Notes under the pieces: model-generated | What the model saw: the letters and a program-made list of their open reading frames with translations, nothing else | The model's database searches: none | What the model was told of the DNA's origin: nothing | Position numbers and translations under genes: made by a program | DNA from: ASV31 sp965229765 | Lineage (GTDB): Bacteria; Pseudomonadota; Alphaproteobacteria; Rhodobacterales; Rhodobacteraceae | Assembly: GCA_965229765.1 (NCBI GenBank) | Contig: CBDDJT010000003.1 | Location: 1 to 64,000 of the forward strand | DNA: 64,000 bases | Direction: 5' to 3' | Shown: positions 26,428-34,868 of the stretch, one piece after another | Layout of the letters: each line of letters starts with the position of its first letter | How positions within the stretch are numbered: position 1 is the stretch's first letter

Positions 26428-26724
26428 ATGCCCGACGTCACCATCGTCTACTGGCGCGACATCCCGGCCCAGGTCATCGTGGGCCGGGGCCGCAAAGGTG
26501 CCAAGGGGCCGCTGCCCGAACGCTTTGAACAGGCGATCGACCGGGCCGCGATGAAGGTGGGCGCGCAGGATACCGATGCCTACCTCGCCGAGTGGCGCAA
26601 GGGTGATCCCTTTGCCGTCGAGGGAGAACCGGCAGAGATCGCGGCCGCCGAGGCCGCGCGCATCGACGAAGCCTACGACGCCGGGCGCCTCCGCGCGCTC
26701 ATCGACAACGACGGATGGGCATGA
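26428..26724 (+). CDS. Small conserved protein of the 'virulence factor' Pfam family
   Basis: The 98-residue soluble protein begins MPDVTIVYWRDIPAQVIVGR, the hallmark of a short family whose Pfam name is Virulence_fact, although no virulence role is established. GGAGG lies 8 bases upstream. In Rhodobacteraceae this gene is usually placed, as here, directly before a MetF-like reductase and a corrinoid methyltransferase, so I expect a part in one-carbon transfer. No catalytic motif is evident. Confidence 0.85.
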   Translation: MPDVTIVYWRDIPAQVIVGRGRKGAKGPLPERFEQAIDRAAMKVGAQDTDAYLAEWRKGDPFAVEGEPAEIAAAEAARIDEAYDAGRLRALIDNDGWA

Positions 26725-26750
26725 CGCCCAAAGGGTTTCTGGAGGCCGCA

Positions 26751-27680
26751 ATGGCGCTACTTTCGTTCCGCAAGCGTGAAGAGACCGGCCCCGCCCCGGC
26801 GTCCCCGGCGGTCGAGGCATTTCTCGACGACTACTCGATCGAGGTGATGCCGCGCACCGCCGAGAAGGTAGAGGATTTCCGCGCCCTCCTGCCCGAGGGA
26901 ACGCGCGTCTACATCGCCCATATCGACGGCACCGACATCGCCGACATGGTCGCAACAGCGCGCCGCCTGACCGCCGGCGGCTTCAATGTCATGCCGCACT
27001 TCCCGGCGCGCATCATCCGCGACAAGGCCACGCTGGCCGACTGGATCGCCCGGTATCAGGGCGAGGCGGACGTGAAACAAGCGCTCTTGCTGGCCGGCGG
27101 CGTGGCCGAACCCAAGGGAGAGTTCCACTCTTCCATGCAACTGATGGAAACCGGGCTGTTCGACAAGGCGGGCTTTACCCGCCTGCACGTCGCGGGCCAC
27201 CCCGAGGGCAACCGCGACATCGACCCGGACGGATCGGACCGCAACGTGATGGACGCACTGCGCTGGAAGTCCGCCTTTGCAGAGCGTACCGACGCGCAGA
27301 TGGCGCTTGCCACCCAGTTCGCCTTTGACGCCGACCCGATCATCGCCTGGGCCGACCGCCTGGCCGCAGAGGCCATCGCACTGCCCATCCATATCGGCAT
27401 TGCCGGCCCCGCCAAGCTTCAGACACTTATCAAGTTCGCGATCGCCTGCGGCGTCGGCCCCTCTCTCAAGGTGCTGCAAAAACGCGCGATGGACGTCAGC
27501 AAGCTGCTGTTGCCCTACGAGCCGACCGAGGTCGTCACCGCGCTGGCCGCGCACAAGGCCGCGCACCCCGGTTTCGGGATCGAACGCGTGCATTTCTTCC
27601 CGCTCGGCGGCATCAAGACCAATGCCGAATGGGCCATCAAGAACGGCGGGGCAAGCGCCCGGCCGGCCAACGCCACCTGA
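26751..27680 (+). CDS. Methylenetetrahydrofolate reductase (MetF-like)
   Basis: The 309-residue protein has the MetF TIM-barrel pattern: SIEVMPRTAEKVEDF near the N-terminus, a middle LLLAGG strand followed by HPEGNRDIDPD, and LPIHIGIAGPA near residue 217. It is a divergent MTHFR expected to reduce 5,10-methylene-THF to 5-methyl-THF for the methyltransferase encoded next. I start it at 26751, where GGAGG sits 5 bases upstream, rather than at in-frame ATG codons at 26715 or 26721. Confidence 0.88.
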   Translation: MALLSFRKREETGPAPASPAVEAFLDDYSIEVMPRTAEKVEDFRALLPEGTRVYIAHIDGTDIADMVATARRLTAGGFNVMPHFPARIIRDKATLADWIARYQGEADVKQALLLAGGVAEPKGEFHSSMQLMETGLFDKAGFTRLHVAGHPEGNRDIDPDGSDRNVMDALRWKSAFAERTDAQMALATQFAFDADPIIAWADRLAAEAIALPIHIGIAGPAKLQTLIKFAIACGVGPSLKVLQKRAMDVSKLLLPYEPTEVVTALAAHKAAHPGFGIERVHFFPLGGIKTNAEWAIKNGGASARPANAT

Positions 27681-27700
27681 TTGCAAGGAACCCCAAAGGC

Positions 27701-28660
27701 ATGACCCGCACCGTACTCGAGTCGAAATCGAAGACCGTCGTCATCGGTTTCGACGAGCCGTTCTGCGTCATCGGCGAACGCATCAATCCGACGGGTCGCA
27801 AGAAGCTCGCCGCCGAACTGGAAGCGGGCGATTTCTCGACCGTCGAAAAGGACGCGCTTGAACAGGTCGCCTGCGGGGCGATGGTGCTCGATGTGAACGC
27901 GGGTGTTGTCTACAACTCCAACCCCAACCCGAACGAGACCGAACCGCCGCTGATGCGTCAGGTGATCGAACTGGTGCAGGGCCTTGTGGATGTGCCGCTG
28001 TGCATCGACAGCTCGGTCCCCGGCGCGCTGGAGGCCGGGCTTGCCGTGGCCGAGGGCCGCCCGCTCCTGAACTCCGTCACCGGCGAAGAGGAACGTCTCG
28101 AAGCGATCCTGCCGCTGGTCAAGAAGTACAACGTCCCCGTCGTCGCGATCTCGAACGACGACACCGGGATTTCGGAAGACCCCGAGGTCCGGTTTGCCGT
28201 GGCAAGGAAGATCGTGGAAAGGGCGGCGGATTTCGGCATCCCGGCGCATGACATCGTCGTGGACCCGCTCGTCATGCCGGTGGGCGCGATGGGCAGCGCG
28301 GGCCAGCAGGTCTTTGCGCTGGTGCGCAAGCTGCGCGAGGAATTGGGCGTCAACACCACCTGCGGCGCGTCCAACATCAGCTTTGGCCTGCCCCAGCGGC
28401 ACGGCATCAACGCCGCCTTCCTGCCGATGGCGATCGGCGCGGGCATGACCAGCGCGATCATGAACCCCGTCCGCCCCGTCGAGATGGAAGCGATCCGCGC
28501 CGCCAACTTCCTCATGAACCATGATCCCAATGGCAGCGAATGGATCCGCTTTGCCCGCGTGCTGGATCAGGTCGAGGCCGGAACCCCCTTTGCCGAGGCC
28601 TCCAAGGCCGTGGCCGAGGCTGGCAGCGGACGCGGCGGACGCCGCCGGCGCAGGGCCTGA
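27701..28660 (+). CDS. Methyltetrahydrofolate:corrinoid methyltransferase (pterin-binding domain)
   Basis: The 319-residue protein is a stand-alone pterin-binding barrel of the DHPS/MeTr type: FCVIGERINPTGRKK, then MVLDVNAGV, CIDSSVPGALEAGL and LVRKLREELGVNTTCGASNISFGLP. It binds methyl-THF and passes the methyl group to a corrinoid protein. In Phaeobacter inhibens, as I recall from mutant-fitness work, methionine synthase is split into separate homocysteine-, pterin- and B12-binding proteins plus a RamA-like activator. This gene matches the pterin component and is followed by such an activator. The other two components are not in the window. The C-terminal tail is Arg/Gly-rich (GRGGRRRRRA). 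Confidence 0.88.
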   Translation: MTRTVLESKSKTVVIGFDEPFCVIGERINPTGRKKLAAELEAGDFSTVEKDALEQVACGAMVLDVNAGVVYNSNPNPNETEPPLMRQVIELVQGLVDVPLCIDSSVPGALEAGLAVAEGRPLLNSVTGEEERLEAILPLVKKYNVPVVAISNDDTGISEDPEVRFAVARKIVERAADFGIPAHDIVVDPLVMPVGAMGSAGQQVFALVRKLREELGVNTTCGASNISFGLPQRHGINAAFLPMAIGAGMTSAIMNPVRPVEMEAIRAANFLMNHDPNGSEWIRFARVLDQVEAGTPFAEASKAVAEAGSGRGGRRRRRA

Positions 28661-28729
28661 AATGGCGGCGCTCCCCGGACAACGGTTTTCGGCGAGCGCC
28701 CAAGTCACCGGCGCCCGCCCGACGGCGGC

Positions 28730-28762
28730 GCCGACGTTGTGCCGACGTTATGCCGACGTGAT
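28730..28762. repeat. Three tandem 11-bp repeats before the corrinoid activator gene
   Basis: The units GCCGACGTTGT, GCCGACGTTAT and GCCGACGTGAT follow one another at 28730-28740, 28741-28751 and 28752-28762, ending 21 bases before the GTG start of the next gene. Eleven bases is one helical turn, so a protein could contact each unit on one face; copy-number slippage is another reading. Confidence 0.6.
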
Positions 28763-28783
28763 GCAGACAGGACGAAATCACCT

Positions 28784-30847
28784 GTGACAGCCCCCAGCAG
28801 CACCGACCCCCTCGTGGTTTTCACCCCCTCGGGCAAGCGCGGCCGCGTGCCCGCCGGCACCCCGGTCCTGACCGCCGCCCGCCAGTTAGGCGTTGATCTT
28901 GATAGCGTTTGTGGCGGTCGCGGCATCTGCTCCAAATGCCAGATCACCCCGTCGTTCGGCAGCTTTCCAAAGCACGGCGTCACCGTGGAACCCGGCGCCC
29001 TGTCCGACTGGAACACCGTAGAAGCCCGCTACGACGAAAAGCGCGGCCTCAAACCCGGCCGCCGCCTCGGCTGCCAGGCGCAGATCCTGTCGGACGTGGT
29101 GATCGACGTGCCCCCCGAAAGCCAGGTGCACAAGCAGGTCGTCCGGAAGGCAGCCGCCGTTCGCGCGATCACGATGGATCCCGCAACGCGCCTTCACTAT
29201 GTCGAAGTCGAAGAACCCGACATGCACGAACCCTCTGGCGATCTGGAACGCCTGAAGTCCGCGCTGGCGGCGCAATGGGACATCGATACGGCCGGGCTGC
29301 AAGTCGGTTTGCCTGTCCTCGCGAAACTGCAACCCGCTCTGCGCAAGGGAAACTGGGCCGTAACTGTCGTGCTGCACGCGCCGCAGGAGGGCGGGCCGTC
29401 GCGCCTGCTGGACGTGCGGCCCGGCCTGCATGACGCTGGCGTGTTCGGGCTGGCCATCGACCTGGGCTCCACGACGATCGCCGCGCATCTGTGCGACCTG
29501 CGCAGCGGCGAAGTGGTCGCCTCGGCCGGGATCATGAACCCGCAGATCCGGTTTGGCGAGGACCTGATGAGCCGGGTCAGCTATGCCATGATGAACCCCG
29601 GCGGCGATGCCGAGATGACTGACGTGGTGCGGCGGGCCATCGATACCCTGATCGCCGAGATCGCGACCGAAGGCGGCGTCACAAGGGACGAAATCGTCGA
29701 GGCGGTCCTCGTTTGCAATCCCGTCATGCATCACCTGCTGCTCGGCATCGATCCGGTGGAACTGGGCCAGGCCCCGTTCGCTCTGGCGACCTCGGACGCG
29801 CTGTCGCTGGGTGCGTCAGAGCTTGGGCTCAGCGCGATGAACGCCTCCGGCCAGATCTACCTGCTGCCCTGTATCGCAGGCCACGTGGGCGCCGATGCCG
29901 CCGCTGTCGCCTTGTCCGAAGAACCATACCTGTCCGACGACCTCGTGCTGATCGTGGATGTCGGTACGAATGCCGAAATCCTGCTGGGCAATCGCGATCG
30001 CGTGCTTGCCTGCTCCTCTCCCACCGGACCGGCTTTCGAGGGCGCGCAGATCAGTGCAGGGCAGCGCGCAGCGCCCGGCGCCATCGAACGAGTGCGCATC
30101 AACCCCAAGACCAAGGAACCGCGCTTTCAGGTCATCGGTTGCGACCTGTGGTCCGACGATCCCGGTTTTGCCGCAGCAACCGCGGCCAGCGGGATCACCG
30201 GCATTTGCGGATCAGGAATCATAGAGGCCGTGGCAGAAATGCGCGCCGCGGGGCTGCTCGATGCCTCGGGCCTCATCGGATCCGCCGAACAGACCGGAAC
30301 CGGACGCTGCCTGCCGCAGGGACGTACCCACGCCTACCTGATCCACGACGCCAGCAGCGATGGAGGGCCGGTGATCTCTGTCACCCAGGGTGATATCCGT
30401 GCAATCCAGCTGGCAAAGTCGGCGCTCTATGCCGGAGCGCGCCTCTTGATGGACGAGATGGGGATCGACGATGTGGATCGCGTGGTGCTGGCCGGGGCGT
30501 TCGGTGCACATATCTCGCCGCTCCATGCCATGATCCTTGGGATGATCCCCGATTGCCCGCTGGACAAGGTGACATCCGCAGGTAATGCGGCAGGCACAGG
30601 CGCGCGCATCGCGCTTTGCAACCGTGCCGCACGCCAGGAGATCGAGCGTCGGGTGGGCGCCATCACGAAGGTGGAGACCGCCGTCGAACCGAGGTTCCAG
30701 GAGCATTTCGTGGCCGCCAACGCCCTGCCCCACGCAACGGCGCCTTTCGCACGCCTGCGCACACTGGTCACGCTGCCCGAGGTTGGGTTCAACACCTACG
30801 GAGGGGACGACAGTGGCCGCCGCCGCCGCCGCGCGCGTAGCGCTTGA
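28784..30847 (+). CDS. RamA-like corrinoid-activating Fe-S ATPase (DUF4445/ASKHA)
   Basis: The 687-residue protein has an N-terminal [2Fe-2S] ferredoxin domain with cysteines in SVCGGRGICSKCQ and LGCQAQ (about residues 40-105), a linker, and a C-terminal actin-like ATPase domain (AIDLGSTTIAAHL, then VDVGTNAEIL and VLAGAFGAH). Such proteins use ATP to re-reduce inactive cob(II)alamin to cob(I)alamin in corrinoid methyltransferases. The start is the GTG at 28784 (VTAPSSTDPLVVFTPSG); an alternative GTG at 28739 would translate through the tandem repeats. Neighbours suggest it keeps a methionine-synthase-type corrinoid protein active. A low-complexity arginine tail ends the protein. Confidence 0.9.
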   Translation: MTAPSSTDPLVVFTPSGKRGRVPAGTPVLTAARQLGVDLDSVCGGRGICSKCQITPSFGSFPKHGVTVEPGALSDWNTVEARYDEKRGLKPGRRLGCQAQILSDVVIDVPPESQVHKQVVRKAAAVRAITMDPATRLHYVEVEEPDMHEPSGDLERLKSALAAQWDIDTAGLQVGLPVLAKLQPALRKGNWAVTVVLHAPQEGGPSRLLDVRPGLHDAGVFGLAIDLGSTTIAAHLCDLRSGEVVASAGIMNPQIRFGEDLMSRVSYAMMNPGGDAEMTDVVRRAIDTLIAEIATEGGVTRDEIVEAVLVCNPVMHHLLLGIDPVELGQAPFALATSDALSLGASELGLSAMNASGQIYLLPCIAGHVGADAAAVALSEEPYLSDDLVLIVDVGTNAEILLGNRDRVLACSSPTGPAFEGAQISAGQRAAPGAIERVRINPKTKEPRFQVIGCDLWSDDPGFAAATAASGITGICGSGIIEAVAEMRAAGLLDASGLIGSAEQTGTGRCLPQGRTHAYLIHDASSDGGPVISVTQGDIRAIQLAKSALYAGARLLMDEMGIDDVDRVVLAGAFGAHISPLHAMILGMIPDCPLDKVTSAGNAAGTGARIALCNRAARQEIERRVGAITKVETAVEPRFQEHFVAANALPHATAPFARLRTLVTLPEVGFNTYGGDDSGRRRRRARSA

Positions 30848-30884
30848 CCGGCAGAGCGGGCTGTTCTATCGCAGGACAGGACGC

Positions 30885-30958
30885 GCGGGTGTAGCTCAAT
30901 GGTAGAGCAGGAGCTTCCCAAGCTTAAGACGAGGGTTCGATTCCCTTCACCCGCTCCA
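30885..30958 (+). tRNA. tRNA-Gly(CCC)
   Basis: The sequence folds as a full cloverleaf: acceptor arms GCGGGTG/CACCCGC, D arm GCTC/GAGC, anticodon loop TTCCCAA giving CCC, T arm GAGGG with loop TTCGATT, and an encoded CCA end. The region to its right is mobile-element debris, so its 3' end may once have been an integration target, but no displaced copy was seen. Confidence 0.96.
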
Positions 30959-31208
30959 ATCCCCGCTTTTCCTCCATCGATACCTCATTGAATTAAAATG
31001 CCTTCCATATACGGCGCCTTGTAAGTCATTGGAATTCAGTCCAATTTTGAACCACATTCTGCACCACACGACCCCTACCCGATTCAGCCGGATCCCGGCA
31101 CTCTGAGGCCATGACCATCAGACGGCGCGGCACTATCCGTCGTCAGGGTTTTCCGGGAAGCGCGGGCTGGTTTGTAGCGGAGGCTCTGGCGCGGTTTCTT
31201 GTTTGTGT
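30959..31208. other. 250-bp non-coding junction after tRNA-Gly
   Basis: No gene is supported. The part near the tRNA is relatively AT-rich (30985-31060). A short frame starting at 31111 reads MTIRRRGTIRRQGFPG, reminiscent of a tyrosine integrase N-terminus, but it loses any resemblance quickly and is not called. It then runs into the IS3 relic. Confidence 0.4.
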
Positions 31209-32089
31209 TTATGTGGCGGCGACTTGGTGCTGCAACCGGCGTCTTCGGATTGCCTGCTTCTTGATCCCCTCTCTCAACTTGAGGATTCTGGCACCGCGGC
31301 CGTTATGGACATCGGCCGCAACGCAGGATGAGCCATTATCGCTGGGCAGCCTCGGCTTCTGGACGACTGTCGCGGCGTTGCAGCCCGAAGCATCCAACGC
31401 CGGCTCCAGCGTGTTGGTGGCATCCTTGACCTTCATCGTGGCGCAGAGTTTCCAGGCGATGATGTAAAGGCTGTAGTCGTCGAGGATCGTTGAAAGATGC
31501 AACCAGCCCCAGCCGATGACCTTGAGATAGGTGAAGTCGCTCTGCCAGAGCTTGTTCGGCCGCGCCGTCTTTTCCCGGACCTCGTCGGCCGCGCGGATCA
31601 CCACATCGGCCGGGGCCGTGATCAGATCCTCCGCGCCGAGAATGCGATACACGGAGGAGTCCCAGACGAAGCAGCGCTTTTCATCGGTATATCTGACTGC
31701 CAGATCGCGGGGCGTCAGGTCTTCTTGCTTCAGGGCAAGGTCGACACCATCCTTGCGGACCCGGACCGGAATGCGGTTCCAGACTGACCGGGGGCATGGG
31801 GAACGATCGGTCAGCGCATCGACGCCGCCATCACCCCAACGGGCCTACCAGTCGTAACAGGTGCTGCTGGGGATGCCGAGCATCTTCAGGGTTTGCCGCG
31901 TCGGCAGATGCGACGCCTCGACGGTGCGGACGATCTCAAGCTTCTCGGATGCGGGGTATCTCAGTCTCCGTCCTCCCCATCCGCGATCGTGCTTTTCTTG
32001 GGAAGACGGTTCTCGAACGTCAGCTCGGCAACGACCTCTTTCAGGGTCGCCGACCCCGATCCCGGTTCCTTCCCCTCAGGCGCGGTCAT
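31209..32089 (-). pseudogene. IS3-family transposase relic (orfA tail plus disrupted orfB)
   Basis: On the minus strand an orfA tail (LKEVVAELTFENRLPKKS..., 32089-31961) leads into an orfB reading from about 31961 as RYPASEKLEIVRTVEASHLP. The orfB frame has an amber stop after CYDW (near 31850), then continues in the same frame through the integrase core (KLWQSDFTYLKVIGWGWLHLSTILDDYS). After LPSDNG it jumps to a C-terminal tail (NGRGARILKLREGIKK). That jump is an in-frame deletion that removes the segment carrying the last catalytic glutamate. The element is dead. It marks the left edge of the catabolic island. Confidence 0.85.
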
Positions 32090-32150
32090 GGTCTGGTTAT
32101 GACGACTGACCCTAGTCGCTGGCACCCGAAGGCGCACCACTCTGCCCGGT

Positions 32151-33041
32151 CTACTTGATGGGTGGGATCGGCAATTCAGAGACGCCGGCCTCCAATTCAA
32201 GCGAGTGGCTGAGACTGTACCAACCGTCCGGCGCCAACCCGTCGGGGTGCGGTTCATCGTGGTACTGGAACCGCCCCACGAGCGCCCGCGTCACGCCGAA
32301 TTGCACATCCGTGCCCAGCTTTGGATCGTCGTCGGAATAGATCTGCGAGATCAGCGTCTTGTAGCCTTCCTTATGGGCCAGAACATGGATGTGGGCGGGC
32401 CGGAAGGGATGGCGGTTCTGCGCCTCCAGCAGCCGGCCGACCACGGCATGGGTGGGAATCGGGTAGCCCGACTGCTTGATCGAGCGGAACCAGACCCGGC
32501 CATCCGCGCCGGTGGTGAACTTGCCGCGTAGATTGTGGTCCGCCTGTTCCTCTTGCTGGTTCTCGTAGAGCCCTTCAGCCGAGCAATGCCAGATATCCAC
32601 CTCCAGCCCCTCGATCGGCTGGCCGGCCTTGTCCCGGAACCCCAGGTCGACGAACATCGGTTCTCCCGGTGTCTTGCTGCGCATGATGCTGCCGCCAAGC
32701 TCGGTTCTGGGCGAATGCATTCGCCAGAACGGGCCGAGCAGGTTCTGCGTCGTCTCCGTCGCGCCATTGTCGCCGTTATTGAGCAGGCAGACGAGCGTGG
32801 ACACCCCGAGCGAGCCGGCCATCAGCACTGCTTCGTTGTGGCTGTCGGTGGTGGCCTGGCCGATCTCGTTGATGAGCTTCGTGGCCTGCCGGAATTCGGG
32901 CTCTGTCAGGCGCACCTCTCGGACGAAGCCGTGCAGATGTTTGATGAGAGCAACCATGATTTCGCGCAGGCGCGGATCAGAGGTCTGGCGCATCACTTCC
33001 AGAACGGCATCGGTGACCTCGGCCTCGTTGCGGATGATCAT
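32151..33041 (-). CDS. Intradiol ring-cleavage dioxygenase, hydroxyquinol 1,2-dioxygenase-like
   Basis: The 296-residue protein has the N-terminal dimerisation helices of the catechol/hydroxyquinol group and an intradiol catalytic domain. The Fe(III) ligands are visible as tyrosines in SAEGLYENQ and SGYPIPTH and histidines in HPFRPAHIHVLAH. These enzymes cleave catechols or hydroxyquinol between the two hydroxyls in the cytoplasm. It lies 12 bp downstream of the XRE-cupin regulator gene on the same strand. The exact substrate is not decided by sequence; no maleylacetate reductase or muconate enzyme is nearby. Confidence 0.88.
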   Translation of the reverse strand: MIIRNEAEVTDAVLEVMRQTSDPRLREIMVALIKHLHGFVREVRLTEPEFRQATKLINEIGQATTDSHNEAVLMAGSLGVSTLVCLLNNGDNGATETTQNLLGPFWRMHSPRTELGGSIMRSKTPGEPMFVDLGFRDKAGQPIEGLEVDIWHCSAEGLYENQQEEQADHNLRGKFTTGADGRVWFRSIKQSGYPIPTHAVVGRLLEAQNRHPFRPAHIHVLAHKEGYKTLISQIYSDDDPKLGTDVQFGVTRALVGRFQYHDEPHPDGLAPDGWYSLSHSLELEAGVSELPIPPIK

Positions 33042-33053
33042 GGGCGTCCCCCG

Positions 33054-33674
33054 TCAGTTGCGCATCAGTTTCAGCGTGTCCTCGTGCCTCAGGTCGATGA
33101 AGCCCGGCGGCGTGCGCGCGCTGATGATCTTCACCGGCTCGCTGCCGTGGTTGTGGATGCGGTGCATCTGCTGGCTGTCGATATGCACAGAGTCGCCCTC
33201 GCGCAGCAGGTATGTCGCGCTGCCATGGGTGATTGTCATCTCGCCCTCGAGGACAAAGAAGATCTCTTCGCCCGGGTGCGCGTGATCGCCGGCGATGTTG
33301 CCCGGCGACAGCTCGATCAGGACCATCTCCAGTTTCTTGTTCTGCTCCGATAGAACGTTGATCGCCTTGTGGAATGTCTCGCCCTCGATGACCGTCTCGA
33401 AGTGCATCACCTTCTGCCGGTCCGAACGCAGAAGGACGCAGCCCGCCTCGGGATCCTCGAACAGCAGAGCAGGCGACACGTCCAGCGCGCGGCATATCCT
33501 GCGGATGGTCTGCAGCGAGGGCGCGGCCTTGGAGGTCTCGACCTGGGAGATATACGCGCGCGACAGACCGGTGGCCGCGGCGAGGTCGTCGATGGTCATT
33601 CCGGCATCCTTGCGGATGCGGCGGATCACGTCGCCGATCTCTGGGGGGTCGTCGTTTGAAACGTCTCTTGCCAT
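33054..33674 (-). CDS. XRE-family regulator with C-terminal cupin sensor
   Basis: The 206-residue protein has an N-terminal helix-turn-helix (MTIDDLAAATGLSRAYISQVE, around residues 25-45). A C-terminal cupin domain follows, with metal-type histidines in HAHPGEEIFFVLEGE and DSQQMHRIHNHG. Such regulators sense small ligands and commonly sit beside catabolic or transport operons. It diverges from the TRAP operon across a 131-bp AT-rich region with an inverted repeat, and is cotranscribed with the intradiol dioxygenase. Confidence 0.92.
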   Translation of the reverse strand: MARDVSNDDPPEIGDVIRRIRKDAGMTIDDLAAATGLSRAYISQVETSKAAPSLQTIRRICRALDVSPALLFEDPEAGCVLLRSDRQKVMHFETVIEGETFHKAINVLSEQNKKLEMVLIELSPGNIAGDHAHPGEEIFFVLEGEMTITHGSATYLLREGDSVHIDSQQMHRIHNHGSEPVKIISARTPPGFIDLRHEDTLKLMRN

Positions 33675-33736
33675 GCATCCTGTTTGTCCGGATCGGAGCC
33701 GGATATCAAGTTCGCTATGATCTAATTATGTGGGAA

Positions 33737-33759
33737 AAAGTTTGACAATAGCAAACTTT
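33737..33759. promoter_or_regulatory. Perfect inverted repeat overlapping a -35 element, candidate XRE operator
   Basis: AAAGTTTG (33737-33744) and CAAACTTT (33752-33759) are exact complements with a 7-bp spacer. The repeat covers a TTGACA hexamer at 33742-33747 that could be the -35 of the TRAP operon. A second small repeat, GCAA/TTGC, follows at 33763-33774. This is the only AT-rich part of the region and fits a site where the divergent regulator represses or activates both operons. Confidence 0.6.
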
Positions 33760-33805
33760 CTTGCAAAAAATTGCCGAAAACAAACACAAACCAAGGGAGG
33801 AAGAC

Positions 33806-34789
33806 ATGAAAGCGACGTTCGGCGCATTGCTTGCATTCGCCATGATGACGGGATCGGCCGTGGCGGCCGATTTCACGATGAAGTTCGGCACCGCCACCTT
33901 CAACGAGGACCAGCACAAGTTCATCGAGGTCTTCAAGGAAGAGCTCGGGGCGCGAACGGACCGGATCGAGGTCGAGATCTACCCGCAAAGCCAGCTTGGC
34001 CCGATCCCGCGGCAGATCGAAGGCCTGCAATTCGGCACGCAAGAGGCGTTCATCTCGCCCGTCGACTTCTTCGTCGGCGTGGACAAGCGGTTCGGCGTGT
34101 TCTCGGCACCCGGTCTCTACCGTGACAAGGAACACGCTGCGGCCCTGATGGCCGACCCGGCGGTGCAGGACGCGGTGGACGAGATGGCACGGGCCAAGGG
34201 CATGGTGCTTCTGGGCCAGTTCGCCTACGGCAACCACGACTACATCGCCAAGGATCCGATCGAGACGCTGGCCGATTTCGACGGGATGAAGATCCGGGTC
34301 AACGCCACCGACATGGAGCGCGAGGCGATGTCCCGCGTCGGAGCGACGGGTGTGCCGATGCCCCTGGGCGAGGTGCTGCCGGCGCTGCAGCAGGGCGTCA
34401 TTGACGGCACGCGCTCGGTCGTGACGATCTTCATCGCCTTCAAGTACTGGGACTATGCCGACACCATCACGGTCATCAACGACACGATGCTGGTGTCCGC
34501 CGCGCTGCTGAGCCAGCAGTGGTTCGACAGCCTGCCCGAAGATCTGCAAGCGACGGTGCTGGAAGCCGGGGACGCGGCGCAGGCCCGCTGGCAGGCCGAA
34601 AGCTTCGAGTTCCACAAGGGGCTGCGGGCGGTCTGGGAAGAGAACGGCGGCAAGTTCATCGAACTGCCGGCCGCGGATCGCGACGAGATGATCTCGCGCC
34701 TGTCGACCGTGGGCGCCGATGCCACGGCGAACGACCCCGAGACGAAGGCGTTCTTCGACTTCCTGAACGAGGTCGCCGCCAAGTACTGA
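33806..34789 (+). CDS. TRAP transporter solute-binding protein (DctP family)
   Basis: The 327-residue protein starts with a Sec signal peptide (MKATFGALLAFAMMTGSAVAA) and has the DctP fold: MKFGTATFNEDQHKFIEVFKEEL, the conserved RVNATDMEREAMSRVGATGVPMPLGEVLPALQQGVIDG segment with the substrate-clamping arginine, and a helical C-terminus. GGGAGG precedes the start. It captures an acidic substrate, usually a carboxylate, in the periplasm and passes it to the Na+-driven permeases encoded at 37193 and 37660. A molybdenum hydroxylase gene separates it from those permease genes. Confidence 0.94.
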   Translation: MKATFGALLAFAMMTGSAVAADFTMKFGTATFNEDQHKFIEVFKEELGARTDRIEVEIYPQSQLGPIPRQIEGLQFGTQEAFISPVDFFVGVDKRFGVFSAPGLYRDKEHAAALMADPAVQDAVDEMARAKGMVLLGQFAYGNHDYIAKDPIETLADFDGMKIRVNATDMEREAMSRVGATGVPMPLGEVLPALQQGVIDGTRSVVTIFIAFKYWDYADTITVINDTMLVSAALLSQQWFDSLPEDLQATVLEAGDAAQARWQAESFEFHKGLRAVWEENGGKFIELPAADRDEMISRLSTVGADATANDPETKAFFDFLNEVAAKY

Positions 34790-34868
34790 GCGGCGGTTTG
34801 CAAGACGCCGGGCGCGCCGGACACATGGCGCGCCCGGCCCGACACTTCGGCAAGAACTCTCACGGGTG

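Noticed and set aside
31111..31467. Possible truncated integrase starting MTIRRRG after tRNA-Gly
   Set aside because: Similarity covers only a few residues and the frame then runs antisense to the IS3 relic.
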